Shown: positions 15,201-30,200 of the stretch, in pieces
How positions within the stretch are numbered: the stretch's first letter is position 1
Layout: every line of letters starts with the position of its first letter
Assembly (NCBI RefSeq): GCF_027887165.1
Contig: NC_077233.1
Location: 226,448,872-226,512,871 of the forward strand
DNA: 64,000 bases
Direction: 5' to 3'
DNA from: Monodelphis domestica
Taxonomy: Eukaryota; Chordata; Mammalia; Didelphimorphia; Didelphidae
Program-made: the position numbers and the translations under genes
The notes under the pieces: generated by a model
The model's input: only the letters and a program-made list of their open reading frames with translations
The model's database searches: none
What the model was told of the DNA's origin: nothing

Positions 15201-18200
15201 TTTTTAACATCAGTTTTAAAATGTTAATTATTTCATCAACAATAATCACTAAGTAGTCTAAAGTACTATTAAGAGACTGATTTAAAGTAAAATTATAATA
15301 GAAGAGGAATTATAATGATAATATTGGACTATAATAGAAGAAACTTGTTCTATTATACTATTTTACAATCTAAGTATGACACAAATGACTATTCCTGAAG
15401 TATATTTTGAATTTAAGATTTCTAAATATTTTGCAAAATTTGCAATGTTTTATAGATTATCAAAACTGTTGTTCCTACTCCTAGGAATATATCCCTTATT
15501 AATGTTTAAATTTATGATATTTCTTAATTTTTAAAGTGATTTATGGGCAAGCATTTATTTTTAAATAAAGTATAATAAAATATATAATGTATAATAAAAA
15601 ATAATTGTTTCAAGAAGAATTAGAAACAGGCTTTGATGATGTCATATGGTGCTGAGAGCAATCACTAAAAGAATATATGAGGAAGAATCAAGGACAACAT
15701 ATATGGGAATAAACAAATTGTGTTATACAAACATAATAGAATATAATATTGTATTGCAAGAAATGCTGACTATGATTAATAGAAGCATGAACAGTGAAGT
15801 AAGCAAAACCAAATATAATGGCTATAACATAAATGGGAAGAACAACAAAAGAAACAATGCTATTTAATTATCAATGATCAAGCTTAACTCCAAAGACCAA
15901 ATTTTAGAAGGCATCTCTCTCCCCTATTTCCTTTTCTAAAAGGGAAAAAAAATACCCTTACCTCCTATCTTATAATCAGTACTATATATTGGTTCCAAGG
16001 CATAAGAACCAAGTAGTCTATATAGTATAATCTATATAGTTATAAGAGCTAAGCAATAGGAGATAAATGACTTTCTCTGGGCACACAGGCTAGGAATTGA
16101 GGCCAGATTTGAATCCCTGACCTACTTCTAGGCCTGGCTCTCAAATCCACTGTGCCACCTAACTACTCCCTCTCTCCTATTTCTTTGCAGAGTTTTGGAA
16201 TTTCTGCATGGGAGTCATGGAAGTGAATAATGCATGTAATAATATATGTTACATATAATAATTTCTTAATGATATATTAGTTTTTCTGAACTTTTTTCAT
16301 CTTCCTCCTTCATTTTCTGTGATAAATGATGACTCTTTGGGAAGGATTAGTGTGAGGGATTGTCAGAAATGAAAATGAAGCAAAAACAATATTTGTTGTT
16401 GTTTTTAAAAAAAGGCAAACCACCTACCAGTATTCCTTTGCAAGTACAAGCCTCACTTTGCCTTTCTCCTGTATACAATGACTGGCTTATTAGTATACCT
16501 TCATAAAATATCTGAAGCTCAAAACTTTTAATTTTAAGAAAATTAAGTAATCTAGTTAAATAACTATAAAGACATTCAACTTTACCTTTTCCATTGGAAG
16601 TTGAATGGATGCTTTACAATCTGAAAACTCTACTGTGATACTAGGTCCCTGAATTTCAGTTACAACATACTGAAGCTTCTGAGACTCCTTTAACATTTTC
16701 CTGTTACTTCCACCAAATTTACCAAGTACCCTGTAGGCCACATGAGAAATGCTGTCTGCAGGATTCCTTAAGGTACGCCACAAAGCCTAAAATCAAAGTA
16801 ATACTTTTAAATGCAAGAAATGTTCAATTTCATTAGAATATCATAAATCTTTAAACACATGTTCCTATTTGCTTGGCAAAATTTCCTACAAGTTTAAAAT
16901 ACTTAGGAAAAAATTACCAACCTAAAGTCATGTTCTTAAGTTGACTGTATTATACTTTACTCCATGAATGGGACTATGAAAGATTCCAACTGCTCTTCTA
17001 CCTCTTGTTTTCATTTTACATACTACATATTTAAAACTTCAGTTAATAAGCAAAGTGAGAAAGTTTCTTCTGAAATATTACTATTATTTTTATTATTAAT
17101 GTCAACAATTCACATTTATGTAACATAACAGACTACAGAAAAGAGCTCTTAGTTTGGGGGAATACAGGTAGTACAAATGTTACCCTTATTTTATGATTGA
17201 AGAAGCTGAGGCTCAGAAAGTTGAAGTGTCCAATGTTACAAAGCTAGTAGGTACCAGGGTCTAGGTTTAAACCTTGGGTTTCTTGACTCCCAATCAACGC
17301 TCTTTCCACAATATCATGCTGCCTCTCTATTGTCCAGCCCCTTCTGCTATTCTTCTACATGGAAAAGATAATACCTCTATTTTCCACCTCTTAAAATCAG
17401 TAATAAATACTATTTACATGTCTAAGTCACCTAGACTTTCTGTTGCCTCAGGGAATTATAATATCTATTTCTTTTGGTTTTATGAATATAAAATAGGAAA
17501 ATTCCACATGATTTTCAATTACCAGTCTACTGCGATATATACATCTCTATATATACCAGAGAAATCCAAAAAGTAAGCTGAATGGCTTGATGGCATTAAC
17601 TAAAAATGTAAGTGTCAAAATCAAAATTAACAGATACGAGAACTTCACATTACCTGCATGAGTTCAGCCCGCACTGGTTGAATGTGATCATAAAGAAAGT
17701 CTGGCTGGAGATTATCTACACATAATTCAAGAGTCCGAAGGCCTTGGCTAACCAATGTCTGGGATCCATTAAGAGCAGATACTAAGGGATCCATTAACAT
17801 TGGTAGATATGGAAGAAGGGAGCTCAGTCGAACTGGTACAGTAAGACATAGTTCCACAAATAAATCTTTCATGTGTTGCTTATGGAGACCACTTTGTAAC
17901 ATATTAAGTCCTAAAAGGGGGAAGATTTTTAAAAGAAAAATGAACAAAAATATTTGGTTAATAATAACTAAAATTTATAAGGTGCTTAAAAGTTTTCAAA
18001 ATAATTAACGAATATTGTCTCAATCTCACAACAATCCTGAAAACTAAGTATCCTCAATTTATAGATGAGGAAATGATAGATAGATAGAAGTTAAGAGACT
18101 TTCTCAGGGTCACTTGACTAATGAATGTATCTGAAGTTAGATTTGCACTGAAGTTAGTTTCAGGTCTTCTTTGGTTTCAGATTCAGCAATTCCTAAGACC

Positions 18201-21200
18201 TGTGGTACATTGCTTACACAGGATTTCCTATCTATACAGTTAACAAGTACTTATTGACTGTTTATTGTGAAGAACATTTTATTTGAGGCTCTTCTCTTCT
18301 GGAGAAAGAAGCAAAAGAAAAAGAAGACAACAAAAATCTTTCAACCTAACTAGTAAAGACATGAAAATAACTTTCCATACTGCAATCAATTCACACAAAG
18401 CAAATCATGATACGCATACAAAAAACTCTTTTTAGCACAATATACCATGTATACCCCCAGTTAAATATATGCATGTAGGGATTTCAATTCCTAAACTGAT
18501 ACATATAACATTCAAGTACAAAGTAACTTATTTCCTTTATTTCTCTTTTTGATTACCTCTTTAAATTGTACTTGTGCTTTCTCTGGTCTAATCTTGAAAA
18601 TCTATTGCTCAAAATGCAAAAGGGAAATTAGGGTCCCCCATTATCAGTTCCTATATAGCCCTGAAAACAACTGTAACTTATTTCAGCAGTCTCACCTTAC
18701 AGCCAGCTATGCCTTTTAAAGGCTTAGATTCTCATAATGTGCCCTTTACAACTCTGAGGATTTTAACAGTTACTCAGAGATGAGTAGCTGCCAAAAGGGA
18801 TAGGGACTTGACCTGGGATTTCACTGGTATGGAGAACTCCCTTGGGTGACAAAAATCCTTAAAACAGTACAAAATAATACCTTATCTACAACTAAGTCAA
18901 ATTCCTTAAACCACTGGAGGTCAACATTTTCTTGGCAATGCTACAGAGAATTAATTGGACAATGAAAGGTTTGACTTGCCTAGCTTGTCAAAGGAGGGAT
19001 TTAAATCCAGATATTCCTTACTTCTAGGGCAGTTCTCTATCCATTGTACAACCAAGAAAAAAAGGATTAAATGTTGGGAATGAACCAAGATTAAAGAACA
19101 AAGGAAATGATTAATTCTGACCTTGCAACAAATTTGGTAAGAGAGGCAAGAATTCCTGATAGAGAAGATCATGGCTACCCCCACCAATGGAACGAAACAA
19201 TGCTCGAAGGAGCAGGAAATAGTTGTAGGGTTCTTTGGCGGTCTGTGCGAGTTCCATAGAGCTGTTCACAATCTTGTGTAAGTGGGGCTATGAGATTTGA
19301 GGAAAAGGTAAACAGACAATAAAAAGACAGGTCAACAAATGGCAGTATCATTAAATCATCATTACACTTAACTCAAAAAGGTTCAATGTAATTCAATAAG
19401 GGAAAAGGGTAATTTTGACAGATTTGAACCAAATATACCATGGAGGTGGGAGTGAGGAGGAGGAGCAAGAAAATAGTTACTTTCATTACCCATGGACCTA
19501 CATTTATTTTGTTTATGAAAAAATGACTACAGTATTGATTAAAATATATATTTCCTCTAAAATTTAAACTGTATAAAACCCAAGTGTAGTCTATAATCAG
19601 TGTTATTTTTCAGTGTATATTTACAGGTGATTTTTATTTTCCTTTAAGAGAAAGTAAAATCAGTGAAACAGTCTTGGATCTTCATTTTTCCTGATAGTTA
19701 AAAGTAATATACTGTCTTATGTATAATTTTATTACTAGACTGATCCTCAGAGGTCAAATCTAAATACCTCATTTTACAGAGGAAGAAAATGAGGACAAGG
19801 GAGGTTAACTGACTGTCTCAAGAACTCTTAAGACCTATTCCATTGATTCAAAAATATAGTAATGATAAAAAAACAGAAAACGCAATTACAGATTATATAA
19901 TCTCAACACTTCTCTTCAAGATCAAGATTCTGTTTGTTCAATTTTATACTAAGTTTCAAACAAATTGTTTTAAAACAATTGTCTTTTAATTTCTTAAAAA
20001 TCTAAGAAAAACTCATGTTGACATATTCTGATATCATTCTCAATTTTTTAGAAAACTAGTAAGATTTAAATCCCCAATCTCTGCAGTAGATATTAACTAG
20101 TAATAAAACCAGATCTGAATTGTAGTTCTAGTTCTTTTTTAAGTCACTGAACTCTAGACCTCTCTCTCTTCATTTTCCAAGTAATTGGTAGTGCTACCTT
20201 ATTCACAAAATGCTATGAAGAGTTGTGAGAATGTTTTTTAAAATGTATGTCTGTAGGTGTGCATGAATGTATATACAACTGTATATAATAGCACTCTGAA
20301 TGGCTACTGACTCACTAAAGAGCTAATTCTAAATTTAAGGTGCTTCTTTTTCTGCTCCATCTTGACCTATAATTTTCTTTGTTAAGGAGCTGGGGGGCGG
20401 GGGCGCTGGGGAAGAAGGGGGCACCAGGAACACTCTGAGTGGCAAAGTAAAGGTCTTTAACCATCCTATTTATCTCAGGGAGTGGCAATAGGTACTGTAT
20501 CATGTAACCTCTGTTACATGACTTGTCAACATTCAGATAATATGAGTCAAAGGAATCAAAAGTAGGATTTGAATCTAGGTTTTCCTAACTCCAAAGATGG
20601 CTTTCTATCAGATTTAAAGTACTACTGTTTATTATTAAAACCACAAAGGCAGGTAGGTGGCTCAAGGAATGGAGGGTCAGGCCTAGAGATAAGAGGTCCT
20701 AGGTTCAAATCTAGCCTCAGACATTTCCCAGTTGTGTGACCCTGGGCAAATCACTTAACCCCCATTGTCTAGCCCTTACCACTCTTCTGACATGGAATCA
20801 ATACACAGTAGTCCCAGTAGATACATTTATTATTCTCCTAAGTCTAGAATGCAACAAGCTTAAAGTTGCAAATTAGTTTGTGTAACAATCTAAACAATCT
20901 TTACAACAAAGGTACACAGTAAAAAAAGGAATATGCCCTTTACAGCCAATTATTCGAGTGCCTACTACATGTAGGACAATAACAGTCTCACAGGATTTCA
21001 AATATTTTCAGACATTTCATTTGCCCTGTTTACATTACTGACATGAAATATTGTAGCCTGGTACAAGAACTAGAAGTGCTAATGCTGTTAATTTTGAATA
21101 CATCACTAAAAATAGGAAGAGTTTTAAGATAAAACAATTTGGGGTACTGTATTCTTAACACTCGAATTGTCATTACCTCTAAAATAAAAAGCTTCACTTC

Positions 21201-24200
21201 TCTTGGGCCATAGGTTTCTCAAAGAAAAAATGGTTCTCTGAACAGAGCATATAATAATACAATCTCTAACCTTCAGAGGAGATATATTTTGCCACAAAGG
21301 GAGAAAATATATTTTTTAAAAAACTTTTGTTATGGTTCACAGTGAATCCTTCAAACAGAAGAATCAATCACTTGTTTACATGTTGGGAAAAAGACATTCA
21401 CCTATAAATGAGGCCTCAAAAAAAGATATGAACATGAAGCCTTCAACTTTTTCCTATTTCAATTCATACAAGATAGTTCACATGCTGAATTTGCAAATGA
21501 GGATCCCATTGTGAGGCATAATGACATAGTGAATAAAAGGCCTCTAAAGCCCAGGTTCAACTCTTGCATCTAACATAATATGTGACCATGGACAAGTTTC
21601 TTAATTTCTGAAGGCCCCTAGACAACTCTCCAATAAGACTATAAATTACAGATGAACTGCCAATCTGCATGGTGGAAAGAGAATCAATCATAAGAATTCC
21701 TCATGCTGATGAAATCAAGGTCTAGTCTAAAAAACAAGCAGTATATTAAATGTTTAAATGTTTTTATGCAGGATACTTATTACACAAGGACATTTATTAA
21801 CTTAAGGAATTCTTTTCAAATGTTAAAAGAGTAGTTTCAAGAAACTTTCCAATAGCGAATAATTTTAGAAGTCATTTTTGTGTTCAAGTGCCACTTAAGT
21901 CAAAATAAACTTTACCTTCAGCATTTGTTCATTTTCAGCTGCAAAGAGTGAAACTGAGCCAAATACCAACTTGAACAGCTTGAGATACAGATTGGAGAGT
22001 TCTACATTAGAGCCCATTTCTGGCAGCCGATCAAGGAGATACTCCACAAGAATTGTAGCAAACAGAGCAGAAGTGGTAGGATTTGCCAAGAAAGAATTGG
22101 CAACAATCTGTTAAAACAAGAAACTCAGATGACAAAAATAATGCCTTTCTAAAAAGATTGCAAGACACGGAAATTAGCTTAAATGAATTAAAGCCATATT
22201 GGGGTTCACAAAATTAATTACCTAACAAAGAGAAAGAAATATTTCTATGAACAATTAAGTATTTCTGAAACATAAAGTAGGTTTCTTTCAGACATTTACC
22301 TTATATAAGCTTAACTCCAGACAAAAATCATTCAACATCTCTGAATACTAATTCTGATTTAGCTCAAAATCATATGTTGCTTTTCAGATACATTATTTTC
22401 TGAAGTATATATGGCTTTACAATAATTCTTTGAACTCTGTCCTTTTAAGGAATCTTTAATGTTTTAAAAACTAATTTCCAAATCACCAAAAGATATGGTA
22501 TTTAATTTGTAAACAAATAAGTCCATAGTTGGGAAGACAAATGGAAATAATTTTATACCTGAAGAGCATAATTTTTGGAGATTCTTTCTACCATATAAGG
22601 GACTGTAGTTTGGAAGATTTCTTTAAATGTTAAGGGATTCATCATTGTGAAAACTCCTGCAAAATGCTCCAACACTTCCTTCTCTTCTTTCATTCTAACA
22701 GTCTGACAGTTTGCTACTCGAATGTATGTCTGCCCATTTCCTGCTATCTGGACCTGGAATGGTGGGGAAATTACATGTAATTTTTATATTACTTACTTGA
22801 GAATGAAAATATTTATAAGTCAAAATACAATTGTGTAATAAACTCTCAGTTAAATATGGTCATGGCAGTATTCGCTAAAAGCACTTTAGTAGGAAAAAAT
22901 GCACTATAAACAAATCTTCTTGTACTATTACATTTATAGACTTGCTCTCACTTTGGAAAATTTTTTCTTCACAAAGTTGTTCAAAACAGGGGAAAAAATA
23001 AATTTAATGTTACATTCTCCCTTAAGATTAAACAGAATTTTCATGAAAAGGCTTCTATAAATTTTAGAGTCAAATGCTCTTTAAAGAGTAAAAAAATAGT
23101 AATGGACTTCTCCATAAATGGTGGTGTAATGTCCCTGAACAATTTGCAGGGATCTAGGAGAAAAAAACACTATTCATAAGCAAAGGATAAACTATGGGAG
23201 TGGAAACACCGAGGAAAAGCAACTGCCTGACTACAGCAGTTGAGGGGACATGACAGAGGAGAGACTCTAAATGAACACTCTAATGCAAATACTATCAACA
23301 AAGCAATGGGTTCAAATCAAGAAAACATCTAATGTCCAGTGGACTTACGCGTCGGCTATGGGGGGTGGGGGGAAGGAAAAGAAAATGATCTATGTCTTTA
23401 ATGAATAATGCTTGGAAATGATCAAATAAAATATATTTTAAAAAAATTAAAAAAAAAGAGTAAAAAAATATACAATTCTATGTGGTGTTTTCTTTCATAA
23501 TAGCTTAATTCATCACCATGTTACTCACCTGATAAATATCTAAAGCCTGCATTGCATATTTCACAAGCTTTATGTAAATCTGAGTTTCTTTAGGTTGTAA
23601 TTGCTTGTTGGGAATGAACTGAGCTTCTAGAAGAGAGATTGCATGTCAAATTAAAACCACAAACATTTTTTAAAGTTTTTAGACAAATGCTGCATTTTAT
23701 CTAGTAATTTAATTAAAGTGCAGAATTACCGCCAGGTGCTTTACATGAAGTTATTCCCCATGTAATTGTCTTGACTCCACAGACCAAAGTTTTTACCAAA
23801 CTCCGACAATCTGTAACTTGGAATGTCTGTTTATCTTCTTTATCCTTTTCTCCCTGTTTCTCAAATACAGGAACTGGTGCTGGAGCTACAGGGGTAGTGG
23901 GGGCTGGAGAAGGTGCAGGAGCTGGTGCTGTGGGAGCTGTAGGTACCCCAGGCAAAGCTGCTTCAGCTGCTCCAAGTTCTGACTGAGGCTTACACTTTTT
24001 AAAAATGGCAGACAACTGATACCGAGCAATGGTGTGGAATTTCAGAACAAAAACCTTAAAAGGGAGAAAAATCAATATGATGGATTTAAAGGAACAATAT
24101 TCTCTTGACTATATAAGCAGTTATTTTTCAAATCAAATTAGTTCAGCAAATATAAGGCAAAAAAATTTCAACAAAACAAGAGAGATCCTTTTGATTCTCT

Positions 24201-27200
24201 TCAAAAGAAGTGACTAGGATTACATTTGGTACACAGACCATGGTCCTGGGTTCAAATTTGGCCTTAGACACTTCCTAGTTGTGTGACCCTGGGTAAGTCA
24301 CTTAACCCTCACTGCCTAGCCCTTACCACTCCTCTGCCTTAGAACCAATATACAGTATTGATTCTAAGACAGAAAGTAAAGGTTAAAAAAAATCTACACA
24401 TGTCTAACCTACCTAAACATTACATAAATACCTAAATATTTGTTATATGCTTACAACTATCCTGTAAGATCAACTTAGTTATCTGCTATATAAAATACTG
24501 GCCAATAAAGAGATAATTTGGAATTCAAAGTCTGAAAGATTTGGGAGCATTTACTAAAAAAGACATTTCTTTCATTTACCTTCTTATAAATCCATACCTC
24601 TAACATCCTCATTAGAATATCTCTCCCATTTCCATTTTCCTGCTCACTTTTGGAACGGATGCAATCTACTAGGTTTAACAAAAGCTTGCAAGACATAGTC
24701 TGGATACTGCTAGGCAATGACTCATCATCAATATTCTTGGCAAATAGCTGGACTGCAAGGGAGAGGTCATTGAGAGGTAAATGCTGACGGACATGATGTA
24801 CCAAGTCTGCCAATGTGCTGTATGCAAGTGGCCTAGAATGGGAAAAAAATTTCATCAGTTTTTAGGACTATTTACTGGTGTGCATTACACTAACATTTAT
24901 AAATTCCATAATCAATTTATGTTATCATCTCATTTTGCCTTAGTAAGATAAGTGGGCAGGAAGGCCAATGCACCAGTGAGGTCAAACTTTGAATTTAGCT
25001 TACAATTTTACAATTCTTTCCATTTTTCATCTAACTAATAATTTTAAAGGTGCCTTTTTAAAGCTGGTGTTTGTTTCTTTTTTTTCCAAAATGAGCTTTA
25101 TAAGATTTTTTTTTGTTTAACCATCCTACTCCAATGAACACTGAAATATATAATTAAACTAAGGAAAAATAATTACTGGCCTAGATCATGCTTGTGCCCA
25201 TTTTGTGGCTCAAAAAAAGTATAAACAGTACATATCAATTAACATTTTCCTATTCTGCTGTACACTACTATAATGTTCAGACCATTAAGTTCTAAAAAGC
25301 CTTTGAACATTGCTATAATGCCTTAAGCTACAAGACTGCTTTCAGTTTATTATATAATAACAGAATATTTTCACAATACAGACTCTTCTAAACCTCTTCA
25401 TCAGATGGTCAAAATGGTCTTCAAACTACCTAAAGACCCCTTACTCACACTCTACCACTCAGGGCAACATGACTTCTAAAGCAGCACTCTGTCTGCAACT
25501 ACACACATGAAAAATAAACCAAGCAGACACTTTAAACACTACTTAGCGTAACAAAAATTGTAAGAGAAAACCAGAAGAATACTAATAACCAAAACGTATT
25601 TTTCAAGAATTTTATCTACAATCTATGTTAACAAAAAAACCAACTCTCACTTTTTGCTTTACCTCTTTATGTCTGAACACAGTATCAATTGATTTAAAGT
25701 AACAATGTCATTTTATAAAACTCCTGCACTTCTAAATCTCATGGTGATTTAAAGACAAGTAAATTTAATTTGCAGGCTCTAGAACTGTTAAATATTCCAA
25801 ACAGGAAATACAACAAATCATTATCATGGGCAAGAATCCAACTGGATACCATGGGGCTAGTTCATACCTCAGAGTCTCTCGAGCAGTGTATCCAGAACCA
25901 ATTAGTATAGACTCATCAAACAGTTTGTCCATGCATGGAATGAATTCTAGAATGTAAATATTTATTCCACTGATTACAAACAAAACCAATTACATGTTAC
26001 ATTATTTAAATACTACCTAACTTATAGGTTAATTACATAATCCACATTTAAAAGAGAAAAAGAACAACAGTCTACATGATTTCATTATGTCAAAATATTG
26101 ATTTCCTTACTATAGGTTGCACAAAATGTGCTACTAAAAATACAATTTGGGCTATCAGCAAATGTTTCCAAAATTAGAGAAACTACTAACAAATGCATAT
26201 TCTTTTTGAAATGCAAAAGAAAGAGTATTCCTTAGTATATGGTCATCCTAGCCATTTTAAGCATATGTAAAGTCTGCTGTGCTAAGCAGTTGTGATACAA
26301 AAATTTAAGTATCCTGTAAGTGGTACAGGGATTAGAAGGGTATCAGGGGATATGAACAAAGGAACAATGCTTTGTTCATTTTTAGTGAAACAGCCAAAGC
26401 ATTTAAGTGCTATGCTAAGTGCTGGAGATACAAAGAAAGCCCAAAACTTGGTCTCTTTTCTCAAGGAGCTTCTAGTCCAAAAGGCAAGAAAAGAAGTAAA
26501 GAGCTCCAGAAATATATTCAAATGACTAGGTAATAAATAATGAATAACTAATAAGCTAGTGACAATGGACCTGGAAAACATTTAACTTAATTAAATATTC
26601 TACAATGTGCATTATCTAAGGAACAATTTATACAAATACCCAAAGGCAGGGGATGGCATGTTAAATTTGAGAGAACTCTAGGGTCTGATAAGAGTGAAGG
26701 GAAATATGTATGTAGGAAAGTAATATGAAATAAATGTGGAAGCTGGAATCAAGTTGTGGGGAATCTATTTGTATTTTAGAAGGGAATTAAGAGAAAGCCC
26801 CTAGAGGTCTTTGAGAAGAGTGGTTAATTACACTAGAACCTTAGGAAAATCATTTTGCTAGCTTCTTGAAAAATGAGTTTGAGAGGAGCTAGATTAGCCA
26901 TGAAGAGACCAATTGGGGTATTATTTCAATAATCTAGGTCTGTGATGGTGAATCTATGGCACACATGCCAAAGATGGCACACAGAGGCTTCTCCATGGGT
27001 ATGCTCAGGCCCCTCCCTTGGTAGACTGGAAGGCTGGCCCCACCCCAAAATGTAGGAGGTGGGGCATTCTAGCCTCTTTCCACAGTTGCAAGGGCTGAGA
27101 GAATGTGACTAGTTAGCTGAGCATGGTGGCTGGGCTGAGCCCTGGGTGTGGCCCCTCCCCTCCACCCTATCCCACCCCATACCCCACCTGTTACCCCAAC

Positions 27201-30200
27201 CCACAGGCTCCAGGGAATTGAGCAGAAGCACCAGGCACACCCTGGGGAGAGGGGAGGTGCATATAGAGTCAAGCAGTCCTAGGCCACTCCCCTCAGATTG
27301 GTGATAGATAGATTCTATGAACCCATTATCCAGGAAAAGGTAGAAAGTCCTTTTAATCTCTGTGATCACCTTTACAGTAATAGTCCTGCTTTTGCAAACA
27401 AAGAATTGATTGGGTCCAGGCCTCCAGACTGCACTGACCATAATTAAAATAACCCCCTGAACAAATCTAGGGCTGAGCCTCATTCACCAAGCCCTAAAGG
27501 AATATGCTAATCAAATCTTCCGAAATCCTTCAAAGGAAGATGGAGAAATCATATTCCCAACCTAAATGGAGAAATCAACTAAATACCCCTTAGGAGGATC
27601 CCCATGGAGCCATCCTATCCACTCCCACCACAGGAAGGGCAAAATACATGGACTCATATCTCTGGCATTTATCCCCCCAGGAAAGAGGTTTGTGAAGAAA
27701 AGCAAAGAAAATCCAGGCCCCTAGAAATTCATATCCACTCCAGTTCTAGCAGCCTTTCACCTTTACTAAATTGTCCCCAGGCCCACCAGTATAAGTGCTT
27801 TGCTAAGGGTTGGGTCACTGACCCTTTTCATTTTCAGATAACTCTTGCACTGTGTAGAAATTGCACTGGGAACCCTGTCACCTTCAGGAATTGTATATCA
27901 AATTGTATCTCTAATTGTATATCCTTCAGCCAGGGCCCTGCAAGCAGTCAGGGGGCCAGACACACAGTTGGGGGCGGGCACTGACACCCAGTCTGGGGTA
28001 GTGGGTGGGATACAGCATGGGATCCCTAAAAAGTTCCAAAAAGTTGCCCATCACTGATCTAGGTGATTGGTGACAAGGACCTGAACTAGGTTGTTGGCAG
28101 TATGAGTCGAAAGAAGGGGATAGATGTTGTGGTGGCAAAATCAGCAGGATTTAGGAATCTATTTGATATGGGAAGTAAGAAAGATGGAAAAATCAAAGGT
28201 AACTCCAGAGATACAAACCTGGACAATTTAGATGATGGGAAAGCTTGAAAAAGTAGGTCTGAGAAGGAAGGACATGAGATATAACAGATCTGGGGAGTTG
28301 GCAGGCAATAAAGATAATAGATTCTGGGGAACCTCTTCCCAGTTCTAGTGCCCACAGGGCAAATTCAAACTGTCTGTAAACCCTAGGAATTACCAGAGGG
28401 TAGAGGGAGAAAATGCTTGCTTTGGGCAGCTGGACAGAGGTGAGACATGCAAAAGAGTCCTGTACCTGTGCCATACTGGTATAGATTATGTAGTTTACAG
28501 TTGCATATGTAGGACTAGAATTAAGAGGGATTTCAGCTAGATTGAAGGAATTAGATTGAAGGAATCTGCATAGAACTGAACCCATGAAAGCAAATGCAGT
28601 TCCTGTTTGTGTGTCCCTGTGCAAGTCATTTAATCCCAATTGCCTAATCCTTACACTCTCCTGCCAGTATTCAGTATTGATTTTAAGACAGAATGGTAAA
28701 GACTTGAAGGGGGAAAAAATTTTTTTAAAGTTAAAAAAAAAAAGAACCTGCTCTTGTCTGAATACCACAATACCTAAATTTTTTAACAAGTTTTCTGTTT
28801 TCTCTAGTAAGCTAAACATCTTCAAAATAACTAAGTACTGTTAAAATAGATACATGTAATCAACAGAAATCTGAGCACTGAAAGAAAAGGTACATACGGC
28901 TCCTTAAATCTGTAGTAAGAATGTGTTTGGCAGCAATGAGAAGCTCTTTTCTAAGATGTGCAGTTTCTGCTGGACAATTTGATAATAACTGTAACATTCC
29001 TTTTACCATTTGCTGAGAATATTTTGCCACTAAATCCTTAAAAACAAGAATTCAGAACAATATATGTCACTAAACACACAAGAAGGATAGGAGGTAAAAT
29101 GCTCTTTTTAAATTTAGTTAAAATCAATCTAGCAGACTAGTTATACATACAACATTATATTAGACATGTTAAATATTAGTTCTATTTACTTGCTCCAAAA
29201 ATTAACTGAAGTTGTGGTTTGTTAAATTCTCATGAACTTCTGCAACCACCCTGGGAATAGGAACCCTAGAGTTTTAACGATTTAATCTTTGCTCAAGCAA
29301 AGAATAATTTTACCAGTTGAAGTCAAAAATAATTTGAACTTGGAAATAGCGAAATTATCCAAAGAAAATTTAATTTAGATGTGTTCTCAATAACCTATTG
29401 TCTCATTTCATAGTTTTTTAAGATTACAAATGTTATTTCAATAATTTTAGAGTGAACAAATTATAAATGTATACCCAATTATTTAGAACAATGATGATTT
29501 CCCATTTGATTTTTAAAAGATTCTACAAAACTTGAATGAAAACTGAATTTTTTGGGATTGGGTTGGCTAATCAGAATAATTCCATAAAAAATTGATTTGG
29601 GGTTTTTTTATTTTGTATGGGAAAGAATGTCTATTTGAATAATAGTGGGAAATAAAGGACTCAAAGTTCTCTTTTCCCCTTAAACTGGTATGAATTAAAA
29701 GAGATGACATGAATAATTAGTTTTTTAAATAAGACAAGAGTATACAGGAGAAATTACTTTAAAACCAAACAGAATTTGTTTACCACTTTTCATTTTACAA
29801 TACAAAATTTCCCCTAAAACATATATACAAAAGATTTTTACCAGTTATATAACTTTCCCACACATCTTTCTGATACAATTCCTAAATAGAGTTCTAAATA
29901 CTTACACCTGCAAATAATCCTACTCCTTTTCCCTCATCCCAGGTTCCAAAATATTTACAACTAAAATATTTAAACTTACCTGGTAAATTCTTATAATGTA
30001 AGCTAAAAATGACAAAGTTTTAATCTGAGCAGCAATGAAATCAGCATACAATTCCTTATTGTATAGTTTATGTTGCCTGGAATAGAATCAAATTGCATTT
30101 ACTGTTTCATACTTTAACTTCGTTAAGTGAACTCAGAATTAATTAAAAGGAGATTTAAGGCTTTTACACTCATAAACATATAATTTTCATAAAGAAATAC

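Noticed and set aside
28193-28825. 210-codon minus-strand open frame
   Set aside because: It runs through an L2 remnant and an antisense CORE-SINE; residues do not follow a known protein and the frame is a chance opening.
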